Origin: an uncultured Pseudomonadota bacterium
GTDB lineage: Bacteria > Pseudomonadota > Gammaproteobacteria > Burkholderiales > SG8-41
Assembly (NCBI GenBank): GCA_946885605.1
Contig: CAMPGR010000020.1
Location: 1 to 39,671 of the forward strand
Length of the DNA stretch: 39,671 nucleotides
Reading direction: 5' to 3'
The notes beneath the pieces were generated by a model that was not told the DNA's origin, searched no databases, and saw only the letters and a program-made list of their open reading frames with translations. Made by a program: the position numbers and the translations under genes. Shown here piece after piece: positions 7,368-14,753 of the stretch; position 1 is the stretch's first letter; every line of letters starts with the position of its first letter.

Positions 7368-8471
7368 ATGTTCCTGTTGAGAACCGCTACGATCGCAGCG
7401 CTCGCTGCGTGGACTGTGCAGGGATATGCGAAGACCCCCGAGCAGATCTTTCAGCAGGCTTCCAAGAGCGTCGTCGTCATCCAGGCCTACGACCGCGAAG
7501 AGAACCCGGTCAACCAGGGCGGCGGCGTTATGATCGGCCACGAATCGGTGATCACCAACTGTCACGTGCTGGAGGACAGCGCCCGGCTTGTGGTGAGCTA
7601 CGACAAGGAGCAGTTCGAAGCGCGATTGAATCATGCCGACCATGAACGCGACCTGTGCCAGTTGTCGGTACCTCGCCTCAATGCGCCGCGCGCAACGCTC
7701 TGGACCGGCAGGCTGCGCGTGGGTCAGCGGGTTTACGCGATCGGCGCGCCGGAAGGTCTCGAGCTCACTTTCACGGAGGGGTTGGTCTCCAGCCTTCGTG
7801 AATTCGAAGGCTCGCAGTACATCCAGACTTCCGCGGCGATCTCCCAGGGTTCGAGCGGCGGAGGATTGTTCGATACCGAGGGCCGCCTGATCGGCATCAC
7901 GGCGTTCTTCCTCCAGGATGGCCAGAACCTCAATTTCGCGGCACCCGCGAGCTGGATCGCACAGCTCGTCGCCCGCTCCGGAAACGCTGTTACGACGAAG
8001 TCTGCGAGCGCGGCACGGGACAGCGTGGCGAAGCGCTGGGCGGCGCGGATCGCGCAGGCGAAGGCCAGGAAGGACTGGGCGGGCGTGCTGACGCTCGCAC
8101 AGCAGTGGGTGCGCGCCCAGCCGACCCAAGCGGCGGCGTGGCAGGAATTGGGTGACGCCTATCGCGGCATGAACCGGCCACGGCGCGCGGTTTCGCCTTA
8201 CCATCAGGCGCTCCGAATCGATCCCGAACTCTACGAGGGCTGGCTCAATCTGGGCTTTTCCTACCTTGCCTTGAACCAGCACGACCGGGCGCTCGAAGCG
8301 TTCCAGGAGGCGTTGCGCATCCGCCCGAACGACCCCACTGCGCTCTATAACGCCGGCGTCGCGTATCACTTCCAGAACCGGCAGGACAAGGTGAAGGAAA
8401 CCTACGCGAGCCTGAGGGCCCGCGACCCGAAGGCGGCGGAGGAATTCGCAGGCCGCTATCTCAGGCGTTGA
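7368..8471 (+). CDS. Secreted trypsin-like serine protease with C-terminal TPR repeats
   Basis: A 367-residue protein with a signal peptide (about 1-21). Residues 25-205 form a trypsin-2 / HtrA-like protease domain with a complete triad: His66 in 'ITNCHVLE', Asp95 in 'HERDLCQL' and Ser163 in 'QGSSGGGLF'. There is no PDZ domain; instead residues about 225-360 carry tetratricopeptide repeats ('QAAAWQELGDAYRGMNRPRRAVSPYHQAL', then two more repeats with 'EGWLNLGFSYLALNQHDRALEAF' and 'ALYNAGVAYHFQNRQDKV'). The TPR part likely takes over substrate or partner binding in the periplasm. The ribosome site GGAGGGA lies 8 bases before the ATG. The target is unknown. Confidence 0.88.
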   Translation: MFLLRTATIAALAAWTVQGYAKTPEQIFQQASKSVVVIQAYDREENPVNQGGGVMIGHESVITNCHVLEDSARLVVSYDKEQFEARLNHADHERDLCQLSVPRLNAPRATLWTGRLRVGQRVYAIGAPEGLELTFTEGLVSSLREFEGSQYIQTSAAISQGSSGGGLFDTEGRLIGITAFFLQDGQNLNFAAPASWIAQLVARSGNAVTTKSASAARDSVAKRWAARIAQAKARKDWAGVLTLAQQWVRAQPTQAAAWQELGDAYRGMNRPRRAVSPYHQALRIDPELYEGWLNLGFSYLALNQHDRALEAFQEALRIRPNDPTALYNAGVAYHFQNRQDKVKETYASLRARDPKAAEEFAGRYLRR

Positions 8472-8486
8472 CGCTTCAGAATTCGC

Positions 8487-8515
8487 TTGACCGCCCGGCC
8501 AGATGTGCGTATAAA
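8487..8515 (+). promoter_or_regulatory. Strong sigma-70 promoter for the cold-shock gene
   Basis: TTGACC at 8487-8492 and TATAAA at 8510-8515 are separated by exactly 17 bases; both match five of six consensus positions. The predicted start near 8522 gives a leader of roughly 125 bases, the length typical of cspA-type mRNAs. Confidence 0.75.
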
Positions 8516-8584
8516 GTGCGCCACGTGTTTAGTTTCTAAGTTCTTAAGAATTCTGAAGTTCAGTTGTTGAATGTTCGTTCTTGT

Positions 8585-8626
8585 GGGGCTTTGAGATTCA
8601 AACATCGGTTGGGCTAAGCCCTTTTT
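8585..8626 (+). promoter_or_regulatory. Structured 5' leader with competing hairpins (candidate cold-shock thermosensor)
   Basis: Within the leader, TTTGA at 8590-8594 can pair with TCAAA at 8598-8602, and GGGC at 8611-8614 with GCCC at 8618-8621 followed by five T. Alternatively GGGCTT at 8586-8591 pairs with AAGCCC at 8616-8621, which disrupts both local hairpins. Competing structures are the known basis of temperature sensing in cspA leaders; their role here is inferred. Confidence 0.4.
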
Positions 8627-8648
8627 CAATTTCATTTAGGAACGCAGC

Positions 8649-8855
8649 ATGGCAACTGGAACGGTGAAGTGGTTCAACGACTCGAAAGGCTTCGGCTTTA
8701 TTACGCCGGATGATGGCGGCGAAGACCTCTTCGCGCATTTTTCGGCAATCAACATGTCCGGCTTCAAGACCCTCAAGGAAGGTCAGAAGGTCTCTTTCGA
8801 AGTCACCAACGGCAACAAAGGCAAGAAACAGGCAAGCAATATCCAGGCGGTCTGA
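8649..8855 (+). CDS. Cold-shock protein, CspA family
   Basis: A 68-residue single cold-shock domain that binds single-stranded RNA or DNA and acts as an RNA chaperone. RNP1 is KGFGFI (13-18) and RNP2 is LFAHF (27-31); 'GTVKWFND' and 'ASNIQAV' mark the ends of the domain, and the length is standard. An AGGA ribosome site lies 8 bases before the ATG. A strong promoter, a roughly 125-base leader and a strong intrinsic terminator make it a monocistronic unit. Whether it is cold-induced or constitutive cannot be settled from the protein alone. Confidence 0.97.
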   Translation: MATGTVKWFNDSKGFGFITPDDGGEDLFAHFSAINMSGFKTLKEGQKVSFEVTNGNKGKKQASNIQAV

Positions 8856-8872
8856 GGCGCCGGGATAACTCT

Positions 8873-8900
8873 AAAAGCCGGGCAGATGCCCGGCTTTTTT
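8873..8900 (+). terminator. Intrinsic terminator of the cold-shock gene
   Basis: AGCCGGGCA and TGCCCGGCT form a 9-bp GC-rich stem with a two-base GA centre, preceded by AAA and followed by six T including the stem end (8895-8900). It ends 43 bases before earP. Confidence 0.93.
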
Positions 8901-8943
8901 GTTCACTGCTGCATGGCGCGTCTTTTCGCGCCGACGGGACGTT

Positions 8944-10098
8944 ATGTCACCGCCCTGTACGTGGGACATCTTTTGCAGGGTCGTCGACAACTACGGTGAT
9001 GCGGCGGTCTGCTGGCGGCTTGCCAGGCAGCTTGCCGCGGAACACGAGGCAACGGTGCGGCTCTGGATCGACACGCTTGCGCCGCTGCATGCGCTGTGCC
9101 CGCAAGTTGCGATGGGCTGCGCGCGCCAATCCGTGGCAGCGGTCGAAGTGCGCGTATGGCCTCAAGCCTGGGAAACGGTGCAGCCGGCCGAGACCGTTGT
9201 CGAAGCCTTCGGATGCGGGCTGCCTGATGAGTATGTCCGCGCGATGGTGGAGGCTGCCCGACCGCCGGCGTGGGTCGTGCTCGAGTATCTCAGTGCAGAA
9301 GCATGGGTGCCGCAGCATCACGGCCTTCCGTCCCCGCATCCTCGCTGGGGAATTCCGCGCTATTTCTTCTTCCCGGGCTTTGTGGAAGGCACCGGAGGTC
9401 TCCTGCGCGAAGCGGGTCTTGCTGAGCGACGACGCGCGTTTGATGCGGAGGCACGAGGGCGTATATGGCATTCGCTCGGCTTCGAGGCGCCGGCGGAGCG
9501 TGCAGCGGTCGTTTCGATCTTTGCCTACGCGGGCGTACCGCTCGAATCGCTGCTTTCAGCTTGGGAACATGGAGAAGCGCCCGTCATCGCCGGAATTACG
9601 CACGGAAAACTCGCGGCGCGTGCGGGAGCGTACCTGGGCCGCGGCGCTGCGGTGGGTGCGGGACAACGACTGCGCCGCGGCAACGTCGAAGTGAGAGTGT
9701 TGCCCTTCGTTCCGCAGCACGCGTATGACGAGCTGTTGTGGAGTTCCGACTGCAACTTTGTGCGCGGCGAAGATTCTTTTGTGCGCGCGCAATGGGCGGC
9801 CTTGCCGTTTGTCTGGAACATCTATCCCCAGACCGGCGACGCGCACTGGAAGAAGCTGGAAGCCTTCCTCGGTCTCTATTGCGCCGAGCTGCCGCAGGAC
9901 GCCGCGAGCGCAGTGAAGAACATGTGGGCGGCATGGAACGCCGGACCGGGAAAAGCGGTCGATGGGGCGTGGCACGAATTCCGCCGGCATGAGGCGATTC
10001 TCGCCGGTCATGCTCGAGCTTGGGCCGCGCACTTGTCGGAAGCCGCGGATCTCGCGGGAAATCTGGCGCAGTTCTGCGCCGAAAGAGTAAAATATTAG
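8944..10098 (+). CDS. earP: EF-P arginine rhamnosyltransferase EarP
   Basis: A 384-residue inverting GT-B glycosyltransferase (GT104) that transfers rhamnose from dTDP-rhamnose to an arginine of elongation factor P. The N-terminal motif 'WDIFCRVVDNYGDAAVCWRLA' contains Asp15 and Asp19, matching the catalytic/structural pair described as Asp13 and Asp17 in characterised EarP. The C-terminal 'CNFVRGEDSFVRAQWA' (Glu276, Asp277, Ser278) is the nucleotide-sugar binding motif. I chose the ATG at 8944; the frame opens further upstream but that lies in the cold-shock terminator. efp follows after 30 bases, and its product has Arg at position 32, as this enzyme requires. A 6-bp hairpin (8915-8932) sits just before the start. 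Confidence 0.95.
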   Translation: MSPPCTWDIFCRVVDNYGDAAVCWRLARQLAAEHEATVRLWIDTLAPLHALCPQVAMGCARQSVAAVEVRVWPQAWETVQPAETVVEAFGCGLPDEYVRAMVEAARPPAWVVLEYLSAEAWVPQHHGLPSPHPRWGIPRYFFFPGFVEGTGGLLREAGLAERRRAFDAEARGRIWHSLGFEAPAERAAVVSIFAYAGVPLESLLSAWEHGEAPVIAGITHGKLAARAGAYLGRGAAVGAGQRLRRGNVEVRVLPFVPQHAYDELLWSSDCNFVRGEDSFVRAQWAALPFVWNIYPQTGDAHWKKLEAFLGLYCAELPQDAASAVKNMWAAWNAGPGKAVDGAWHEFRRHEAILAGHARAWAAHLSEAADLAGNLAQFCAERVKY

Positions 10099-10128
10099 TT
10101 TTCGCATCAAAGACATATTGGAGTCACA

Positions 10129-10689
10129 ATGAAGACGGCACAGGAAATCAGGGTGGGTAACGTGATCATGGTCGGCAAAGACCCGCTCGTCGTGCAGAAA
10201 GCCGAATACAACAAGTCGGGGCGCAATGCCTCCGTCGTGAAGATGAAGCTCAAGAACCTGCTGTCGGGCACGGCGAGCGAGACGGTTTACCGCGCCGACG
10301 AGAAGTTCGAAACCGTGGTGCTGGAGCGGAAGGAGGCGACCTATTCGTACTTCGCCGAGCCGTCTTACGTGTTCATGGATGAAGAGTTCAATCAGTACGA
10401 GGTCGACAAGGAGAACATGGGCGACGCGCTCAACTACCTCGAGGACGGCATGCCATGCGAGCTGGTGCTGTATAACGGCAGGCCGATCTCGCTCGAGCTG
10501 CCTCAAACCGTCGTACGCGAAATTGCCTACACCGAGCCGGCGGTCCGCGGCGACACCTCGGGGAAGGTGCTGAAGCCCGCCAAGCTGCACACGGGATACG
10601 AGGTCCAGGTGCCGCTCTTCTGCGGCACAGGCGACAAGATCGAGATCGATACGCGGACCGGCGAGTACCGCAGCCGGGTCAAGACCTAG
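10129..10689 (+). CDS. efp: Elongation factor P (Arg32 type)
   Basis: A 186-residue tRNA-shaped translation factor that enters the ribosomal E site and promotes peptide-bond formation at consecutive prolines. The loop '[16 protein letters not shown]' puts arginine at residue 32, the site rhamnosylated by EarP, where the lysine-type EF-P has Lys34. Domains: KOW-like 1-64, OB-fold 65-127, C-terminal S1-like OB 128-186 ending '[16 protein letters not shown]'. A GGAG ribosome site lies seven bases before the ATG. It follows earP and probably shares its transcript. Confidence 0.98.
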   Translation: MKTAQEIRVGNVIMVGKDPLVVQKAEYNKSGRNASVVKMKLKNLLSGTASETVYRADEKFETVVLERKEATYSYFAEPSYVFMDEEFNQYEVDKENMGDALNYLEDGMPCELVLYNGRPISLELPQTVVREIAYTEPAVRGDTSGKVLKPAKLHTGYEVQVPLFCGTGDKIEIDTRTGEYRSRVKT

Positions 10690-10695
10690 GCGACT

Positions 10696-11007
10696 CTAGC
10701 GCGAGTCCGCTTGCCGTTGATGGCCGTAAGGAGGCCGCAGCGGCAGCGCCGCGGTAGCCGACGTCCTCACGATGGGCGGCGTGGCATTGCCGTCACCTTC
10801 ACTCGATCCACGCAATTGCGTGCTGGGAAGCCGGGCAGCCCGATACAGTGCGAGATGGCGTTCGGCCAGTAGGTCGGCATCGGATGCGCTGGACGCCTTG
10901 AGCGGTAGGGCACGCTGCCGTTCGGCCGTACCTTCTGCAGCAACGGCCTGCGCGGTCGCAACTATGGAAAGTGCAGCGAGCAGTCTTGCCAATGGGATAT
11001 GCCGCAT
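10696..11007 (-). CDS. Hypothetical small secreted protein
   Basis: A 103-residue open frame on the strand opposite to efp, starting at ATG 11007 with a GGGGG ribosome site eight bases upstream. Residues 1-24 look like a signal peptide (positive start, 'LARLLAALSIVATAQAVAA'). The mature part is Ser/Ala/Arg-rich without cysteines or a family I recognise; 'DADLLAERHLALYRAARLP' may form a helix. It ends only six bases from the efp stop. Support is the signal peptide and ribosome site, so it could still be a chance frame in high-GC DNA. Confidence 0.5.
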   Translation of the reverse strand: MRHIPLARLLAALSIVATAQAVAAEGTAERQRALPLKASSASDADLLAERHLALYRAARLPSTQLRGSSEGDGNATPPIVRTSATAALPLRPPYGHQRQADSR

Positions 11008-11272
11008 GAGATAGCCCCCCGTAGTCTGAAGATGACTCGTTCACCTATGTGCAAGTCCCGTGCCACACAGATTTTTCCGAGCAATTCCAATTAATTGAGG
11101 ATCGAGGGGCCGCAAGACCTGGCAAAAAGTCGTTGCAAAGTGTCGTCTGAACGCGACGCAGGCGGCGGCCACGTCACTCAGCTCGTTGATTGCACTGACG
11201 TTCCCGCTGTTGCGGGCGGGCGACACGCTGCGATGCAGAGCATCGGCCGCGTGCTGTAAAAGGGCGCCGGAA
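11008..11272. other. Intergenic stretch without a convincing gene
   Basis: Between the small secreted protein and the promoter of the second Bug gene I see no gene. A 61-residue minus-strand frame at 11041-11226 has no signal peptide, recognisable domain or ribosome site. The stretch is less GC-rich around 11050-11100 than the flanking genes. Confidence 0.5.
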
Positions 11273-11302
11273 TTGGCAGCTAGCAGCCCGCCTCACTATA
11301 CT
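11273..11302 (+). promoter_or_regulatory. Sigma-70 promoter of the second Bug receptor gene
   Basis: TTGGCA (11273-11278) and TATACT (11297-11302), 18 bases apart, each match five of six consensus positions. The predicted leader is about 53 bases to the ATG at 11362. Confidence 0.6.
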
Positions 11303-11361
11303 TCGCTTCTCGTTGTGGAAACCGTAATATCAACTCTCGAAAACAAATGAGGAGGAAAGTC

Positions 11362-12336
11362 ATGCGCATTGCGAAACTGCTCGGCGCTCTTGCCATGCCC
11401 CTGGCGCTTGCGGCGGCAAACGGGTACGCGGCACAGGATTCGTTTCCGGAGAAGCCCATCCGGCTCATCATCGGCAGCGCGCCGGGTTCCGGGCCCGACA
11501 TCATTTCGCGAACGGTTGGAGAGCGTCTCTACAAGGAGTGGGGCCAGCGCGTCGTGGTCGATTCGCGGCCCGGCGTGGCGGGCATCATCAGCGCGGAGCT
11601 CGCGCTGCGTGCTGCACCGGACGGTTACACCTGGATGATGCTCACATCGCAACTGTTCGTTGCGACGTCCGTCTACCCAGACCTCAAATTCAATCTGGAC
11701 GAGGATTTCGTTTCCATCGCGCTGATCGGCAGCGTGCCGTTCGTGCAGCTGGTTAACCCGGAGATCCCGGTGAAGTCGATTCGCGACCTGATCGACTACG
11801 CAAAGAAGAGGCCCGGAGAGTTGCGTTACGGCTCCGCGGGAACCGGAGCGTCGGAGCATCTGTGCGGCGTGCTCTTCACCAACCTGACCGGCACGAAGAT
11901 GCTGCACGTCCCGTATAAGGGTGTTGCCCAGGCTATCGCCGATACGCTGTCGAAGGAGGTGCATCTCACGTACGCGGTGCTGCCGGCTGCGCGGCCGCAC
12001 ATCGAGTCCGGGCGGCTTCGCGCGCTCGGCGTAACGACGCCCAAGCGCTCGCCGTCGCTGCCCGATGTGCCGGCGATCGCGGAGGTCGTGCCGGGCTACC
12101 AGATGTTTGGTTGGTACAGCCTCGTTGCGCCGAAGGGCACCCCCGAGCCCATTCTCGCCAAGGCGAGCACCGAGGTCGTGAAGATCGTGAAGGAGCCCGA
12201 GTTCCGCGAGAAGCTCAAGACGCTCGGCGTCGAAGTGATCGGCGGCTCGCGCAAGGAACTGGATGATTTCCGGCGCAACGAGCGCAAGCGCATTACCGAG
12301 CTCGTCAAGTCCTCGGGCGTGGACGCAACGAAATAA
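11362..12336 (+). CDS. Tripartite tricarboxylate transporter substrate-binding protein (Bug family)
   Basis: A 324-residue periplasmic receptor of the TctC/Bug family. The ATG at 11362 follows an AGGAGG site; the five extra codons of the longer frame (MRRKV) overlap that site and are rejected. Signal peptide about 1-24 (ending NGYAA). Family marks: 'FPEKPIRLIIGSAPGSGPDIISR' with the ligand-loop, 'WGQRVVVDSRPGVAGIISAEL', 'MLHVPYKGVAQAIADTLS' and 'SPSLPDVPAIAEVVPGY'. It is monocistronic: own promoter, strong terminator, and a convergent ssrA gene behind. No transporter membrane subunits are nearby. It is a distinct paralogue of the receptor at 385-1341; ligand unknown. Confidence 0.93.
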   Translation: MRIAKLLGALAMPLALAAANGYAAQDSFPEKPIRLIIGSAPGSGPDIISRTVGERLYKEWGQRVVVDSRPGVAGIISAELALRAAPDGYTWMMLTSQLFVATSVYPDLKFNLDEDFVSIALIGSVPFVQLVNPEIPVKSIRDLIDYAKKRPGELRYGSAGTGASEHLCGVLFTNLTGTKMLHVPYKGVAQAIADTLSKEVHLTYAVLPAARPHIESGRLRALGVTTPKRSPSLPDVPAIAEVVPGYQMFGWYSLVAPKGTPEPILAKASTEVVKIVKEPEFREKLKTLGVEVIGGSRKELDDFRRNERKRITELVKSSGVDATK

Positions 12337-12359
12337 GGTTCCTCGCAGCTTCGATACAG

Positions 12360-12390
12360 AACCCCCTGCCGCTTGCGGCCGGGGGTTTTT
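12360..12390 (+). terminator. Intrinsic terminator of the Bug gene
   Basis: ACCCCC...GGGGGT form the base and CCGC/GCGG the top of a GC-rich hairpin, followed by TTTTT at 12386-12390. It lies between the convergent Bug and ssrA genes; on the minus strand the T run is weak. Confidence 0.9.
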
Positions 12391-12399
12391 GCTTTCTGG

Positions 12400-12765
12400 T
12401 GGTGGAGGCGGCGGGAATCGAACCCGCGTCCGCAAGTCCTCCACAGTCAGGACTACATGCTTAGCCTGGTCTTTTGGATCTCGCCTCGCGCCCGCCGGCC
12501 GGCAGGCTGGCGCTCAGCCAGTCGCTTCGACGGATCCGTATGGCCAAGCGACCAGACCGCACGGAGAGGCTGATGTAAATGGCGCTGCACCGGGTTGCCC
12601 CGGCCTAGCCCATCAGCAAGCTAGTGCAGCGTCCAGCCGGTGTTAGGCGGCTAGAGCGTAACGCTCGTCGTTGGCGTTTGTGGATTTCCAGCGGTTTAAC
12701 AAGGTGGCTGGACCTTGGCATGCCCTGAACTGCTTCGCTACCCACGTCGAAACCAAGTCGCCCCC
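12400..12765 (-). ncRNA. ssrA: tmRNA (one-piece), tag ANDERYALAA
   Basis: Transfer-messenger RNA that rescues stalled ribosomes and tags the unfinished protein for proteolysis. The 5' end at 12765 begins GGGGGCGACUUGG and pairs with the 3' CGCCUCC before ACCA at 12400-12403; the third base pair is G-U, the alanine identity signal. The T arm (GCGGGTTCGATTCCCGC) is near the 3' end, and CCA is encoded. The reading frame at 12675-12643 encodes ANDERYALAA and a stop, starting at the GCC resume codon. The order 5' tRNA half, tag, 3' tRNA half shows an unpermuted, one-piece gene of 366 bases. A GATAAT hexamer on the minus strand (12806-12801) may be its -10. SmpB is not in this window. Confidence 0.97.
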
Positions 12766-13096
12766 GTTTCGTGTTGCCGAGCTGCTAGCAGAACACGCTT
12801 ATTATCCCATATGGGGCCCATCCTCGAGATTTCAATTCGTTGCCAATCCGAAGAAAGGCGCTTCAAACGACACTGTGTCAACGGAAAGCGACAAGCGAAA
12901 AGCCGCTTTTTCAAAGGCTTGTAAAAATTGCGCCGCTGCTCGTCGCCAGTCGGCGACAGGATGTTTAAGCGCGCCTTAGGCTTCTTCGCCGTAAGCACCT
13001 GATTGTCATGCACATAATGCAGTTGGCATGAACCTCGCTACACAGCGCACGGGCTGCCATGCCCGTTTTGTGAACGGAAACTTCAAGGAGGTTGTG
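12766..13096. other. Spacer between ssrA and the small secreted peptide gene
   Basis: This 331-base stretch has no convincing gene. It contains the likely ssrA promoter (minus strand TTGAAA at 12835-12830; GATAAT at 12806-12801, too widely spaced to be a textbook pair) and a GACAC-T-GTGTC inverted repeat at 12869-12879 that could be a protein-binding site. It is AT-richer than most of the window. Confidence 0.45.
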
Positions 13097-13243
13097 ATGA
13101 AAAGCATCATTGCGTTGCTATGTGCGCTGGGACTCGGAATGAGCAGCATCGCGTTTGCCGGTCCGAGCGATCCGCAACAAACAAAGCCAGCGGTCGACTG
13201 CAAGAAGAATCCGACCCATCCCGACTGCAAGGCGAAGAAGTAA
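13097..13243 (+). CDS. 48-residue secreted lysine-rich peptide with two cysteines
   Basis: A tiny gene with an excellent ribosome site (AAGGAGG, five bases before the ATG) and a strong terminator behind. The product has a signal peptide (1-21, ending AFA) and a 27-residue mature part with Cys35 and Cys44 and a C-terminal 'CKKNPTHPDCKAKK', plausibly one disulfide loop of eight residues. I do not recognise a named family; short secreted peptides ending in a 'CxxNPxxPxC' type loop occur in Burkholderiales annotations as hypothetical proteins. No toxin, immunity or export partner lies next to it. Confidence 0.7.
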   Translation: MKSIIALLCALGLGMSSIAFAGPSDPQQTKPAVDCKKNPTHPDCKAKK

Positions 13244-13293
13244 CCGTCGCAACCAGGACGCTCGGATCAATCAGCGTTCTGCTAGCGAGAGTC

Positions 13294-13323
13294 AAAAAGG
13301 GCGCTTTCAAAAGCGCCCTTTTT
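13294..13323. terminator. Bidirectional intrinsic terminator
   Basis: AAAAAGGGCGCTTT and AAAGCGCCCTTTTT form a near-perfect hairpin with T runs on both strands. It serves the plus-strand peptide gene and the minus-strand HAD phosphatase, which converge here. Confidence 0.92.
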
Positions 13324-13355
13324 GCGCTTATGAGGCAACGGCGAGCGGCTCGTGC

Positions 13356-14021
13356 TCAGAGATGCTCGGTGAGATCGAGCGGATTCCCTATCACCGCGTC
13401 GGCGCCCCACATCTCCGGCATTCCGCCGTTGAGATAGCCATAACGCACCGCCACTGTTTTCATTCCCGCGGCACGTCCCGCCTCCACATCGCGTCGATCG
13501 TCTCCCACGTAGATGCAGTCCGACGGCGCAACAGCGACGATTCGGCTGGCGGCAACGAGCGGCTCCGGATGGGGCTTGAGGTGCGGTGTTGTATCGCCGC
13601 CGACTATGCAGTGGGCCCGCTCTCCGAAACCGAGCGCGTTCAGAAGAGTGCGCGCAAGACGTTCGGCTTTGTTCGTCACAATGCCCCAGATGAGGCGACG
13701 CGCCTCCAAGGCTTCGAGCAACTCCGGCACTCCCGGGAAAAGACGGGTGTGCCGGCAGATGTTTTTCTCGTAGATCCGCAGAAACTCTTCGCGCATCGAG
13801 CCGTATTGCGCATGGCCGGGCACCACTTCGAACCCTATACCGAGCAGTCCGCGCGCGCCGAGTGAAGTCACCGGACGCGTGGCCTCGATCGGGACAGGCG
13901 CAAGCCCGCGTGAAATTCTCATGCAGTTGAGCGCGTACCCGAGATCGGGCGCCGTGTCGGCGAACGTGCCGTCGAGATCGAACAGGACCGCGCGAACGCT
14001 GGGCCGACTCATCGAGACCAT
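13356..14021 (-). CDS. HAD-family phosphatase (phosphoglycolate phosphatase Gph or MurNAc-6-P phosphatase MupP)
   Basis: A 221-residue HAD hydrolase. Motif I is 'AVLFDLDGTFADTAPDL' with Asp15 (nucleophile) and Asp17; motif II is the Thr of 'IVTNKAE'; motif III Lys lies in 'HLKPHPEP'; motif IV is 'YVGDDRRDVEAGRAAGM'. The helical cap lies between about 22 and 90. Annotation pipelines would call this Gph; however in pseudomonads the HAD gene next to ubiG encodes MupP, which dephosphorylates MurNAc-6-phosphate in cell-wall recycling, and the context here (mtaD, ubiG, ompA, gyrA) is the same. The start could also be the ATG three codons later. It lies 19 bases after ubiG and ends in a strong terminator. 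Confidence 0.88.
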   Translation of the reverse strand: MVSMSRPSVRAVLFDLDGTFADTAPDLGYALNCMRISRGLAPVPIEATRPVTSLGARGLLGIGFEVVPGHAQYGSMREEFLRIYEKNICRHTRLFPGVPELLEALEARRLIWGIVTNKAERLARTLLNALGFGERAHCIVGGDTTPHLKPHPEPLVAASRIVAVAPSDCIYVGDDRRDVEAGRAAGMKTVAVRYGYLNGGMPEMWGADAVIGNPLDLTEHL

Positions 14022-14040
14022 CGGGCGCTTGAGCTGGCGG

Positions 14041-14745
14041 TCACGGTTCGGCTGCGCTCCGGCAGTGCAGGATGTAATTGACGCTGGTGTCGTTTTCGAG
14101 CGCGTACGTTTTCGAAAACGGGTTGTAGGTCATACCCATGAGCCCGGCCATACTCAGGCCCGATTCGCGGCACATACCGGCAAGCTCGGACGGCTTGATG
14201 AACTTCGCATAGTCATGGGTGCCGCGCGGCAATAACTGAAGGATGTATTCGGCGCCTATCACCGCGAACAAATACGACTTCGGATTCCGGTTGATTGTCG
14301 CAAAGAACGCGACCCCCCCCGGCTTGAGCAGCCTCGAGCAGGCGCGCACCGTGATGGCAGGATCGGGCACGTGCTCCAGCATCTCCATGCATGTGACGAC
14401 ATCGAACGCGTGGGGCGATTCCTGGGCGAGAGCTTCGGCGGAAATCAGACGGTAATCGACCTCCTGTCCGGACTCGCCCAGGTGTAGCTGAGCCACCTTG
14501 AGCGGCTTGTCCGCGAGATCGATACCGGTGACGCGGCCGCCGCGTGCCGCCATGCTTTCTGCGAGGATGCCGCCGCCGCAGCCGACGTCGAGCACCGACT
14601 TCCCGCGCAGTCCGGCGATGCGATCGATATAGTCGAGCCTGAGCGGATTGATCTCGTGCAGAGGCCTGAACTCGCTCGTGGGATCCCACCAGCGGTGGGC
14701 GAGCTGGCTGAATTTTTCCAGCTCGATCGGGTCGACGTTGATCAT
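14041..14745 (-). CDS. ubiG: Ubiquinone biosynthesis O-methyltransferase UbiG
   Basis: A 234-residue class I SAM-dependent methyltransferase carrying out both O-methylations of the ubiquinone ring. Motif I is '[14 protein letters not shown]' (50-63), followed by '[15 protein letters not shown]' and motif '[14 protein letters not shown]'. '[29 protein letters not shown]' at 12-40 is the UbiG N-terminal signature, and '[15 protein letters not shown]' its membrane-associating region; length is standard. It is followed by the HAD phosphatase and preceded by an unknown secreted protein nine bases upstream, so the three are probably one transcript. Confidence 0.97.
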   Translation of the reverse strand: MINVDPIELEKFSQLAHRWWDPTSEFRPLHEINPLRLDYIDRIAGLRGKSVLDVGCGGGILAESMAARGGRVTGIDLADKPLKVAQLHLGESGQEVDYRLISAEALAQESPHAFDVVTCMEMLEHVPDPAITVRACSRLLKPGGVAFFATINRNPKSYLFAVIGAEYILQLLPRGTHDYAKFIKPSELAGMCRESGLSMAGLMGMTYNPFSKTYALENDTSVNYILHCRSAAEP

Positions 14746-14753
14746 CTGCGGGC

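Noticed and set aside
11041..11226. 61-residue minus-strand frame
   Set aside because: No ribosome site, signal peptide or recognisable motif; probably chance.
12400..12765. ssrA and tRNA-Ser as integration sites for a genomic island
   Set aside because: Both are common attachment sites, but I see no integrase, no duplicated 3' end and no change of gene content beside them.
12263..12979. Several plus-strand frames across 12263-12979
   Set aside because: They are shadows of the tmRNA gene and its flanks; the RNA structure explains the sequence.
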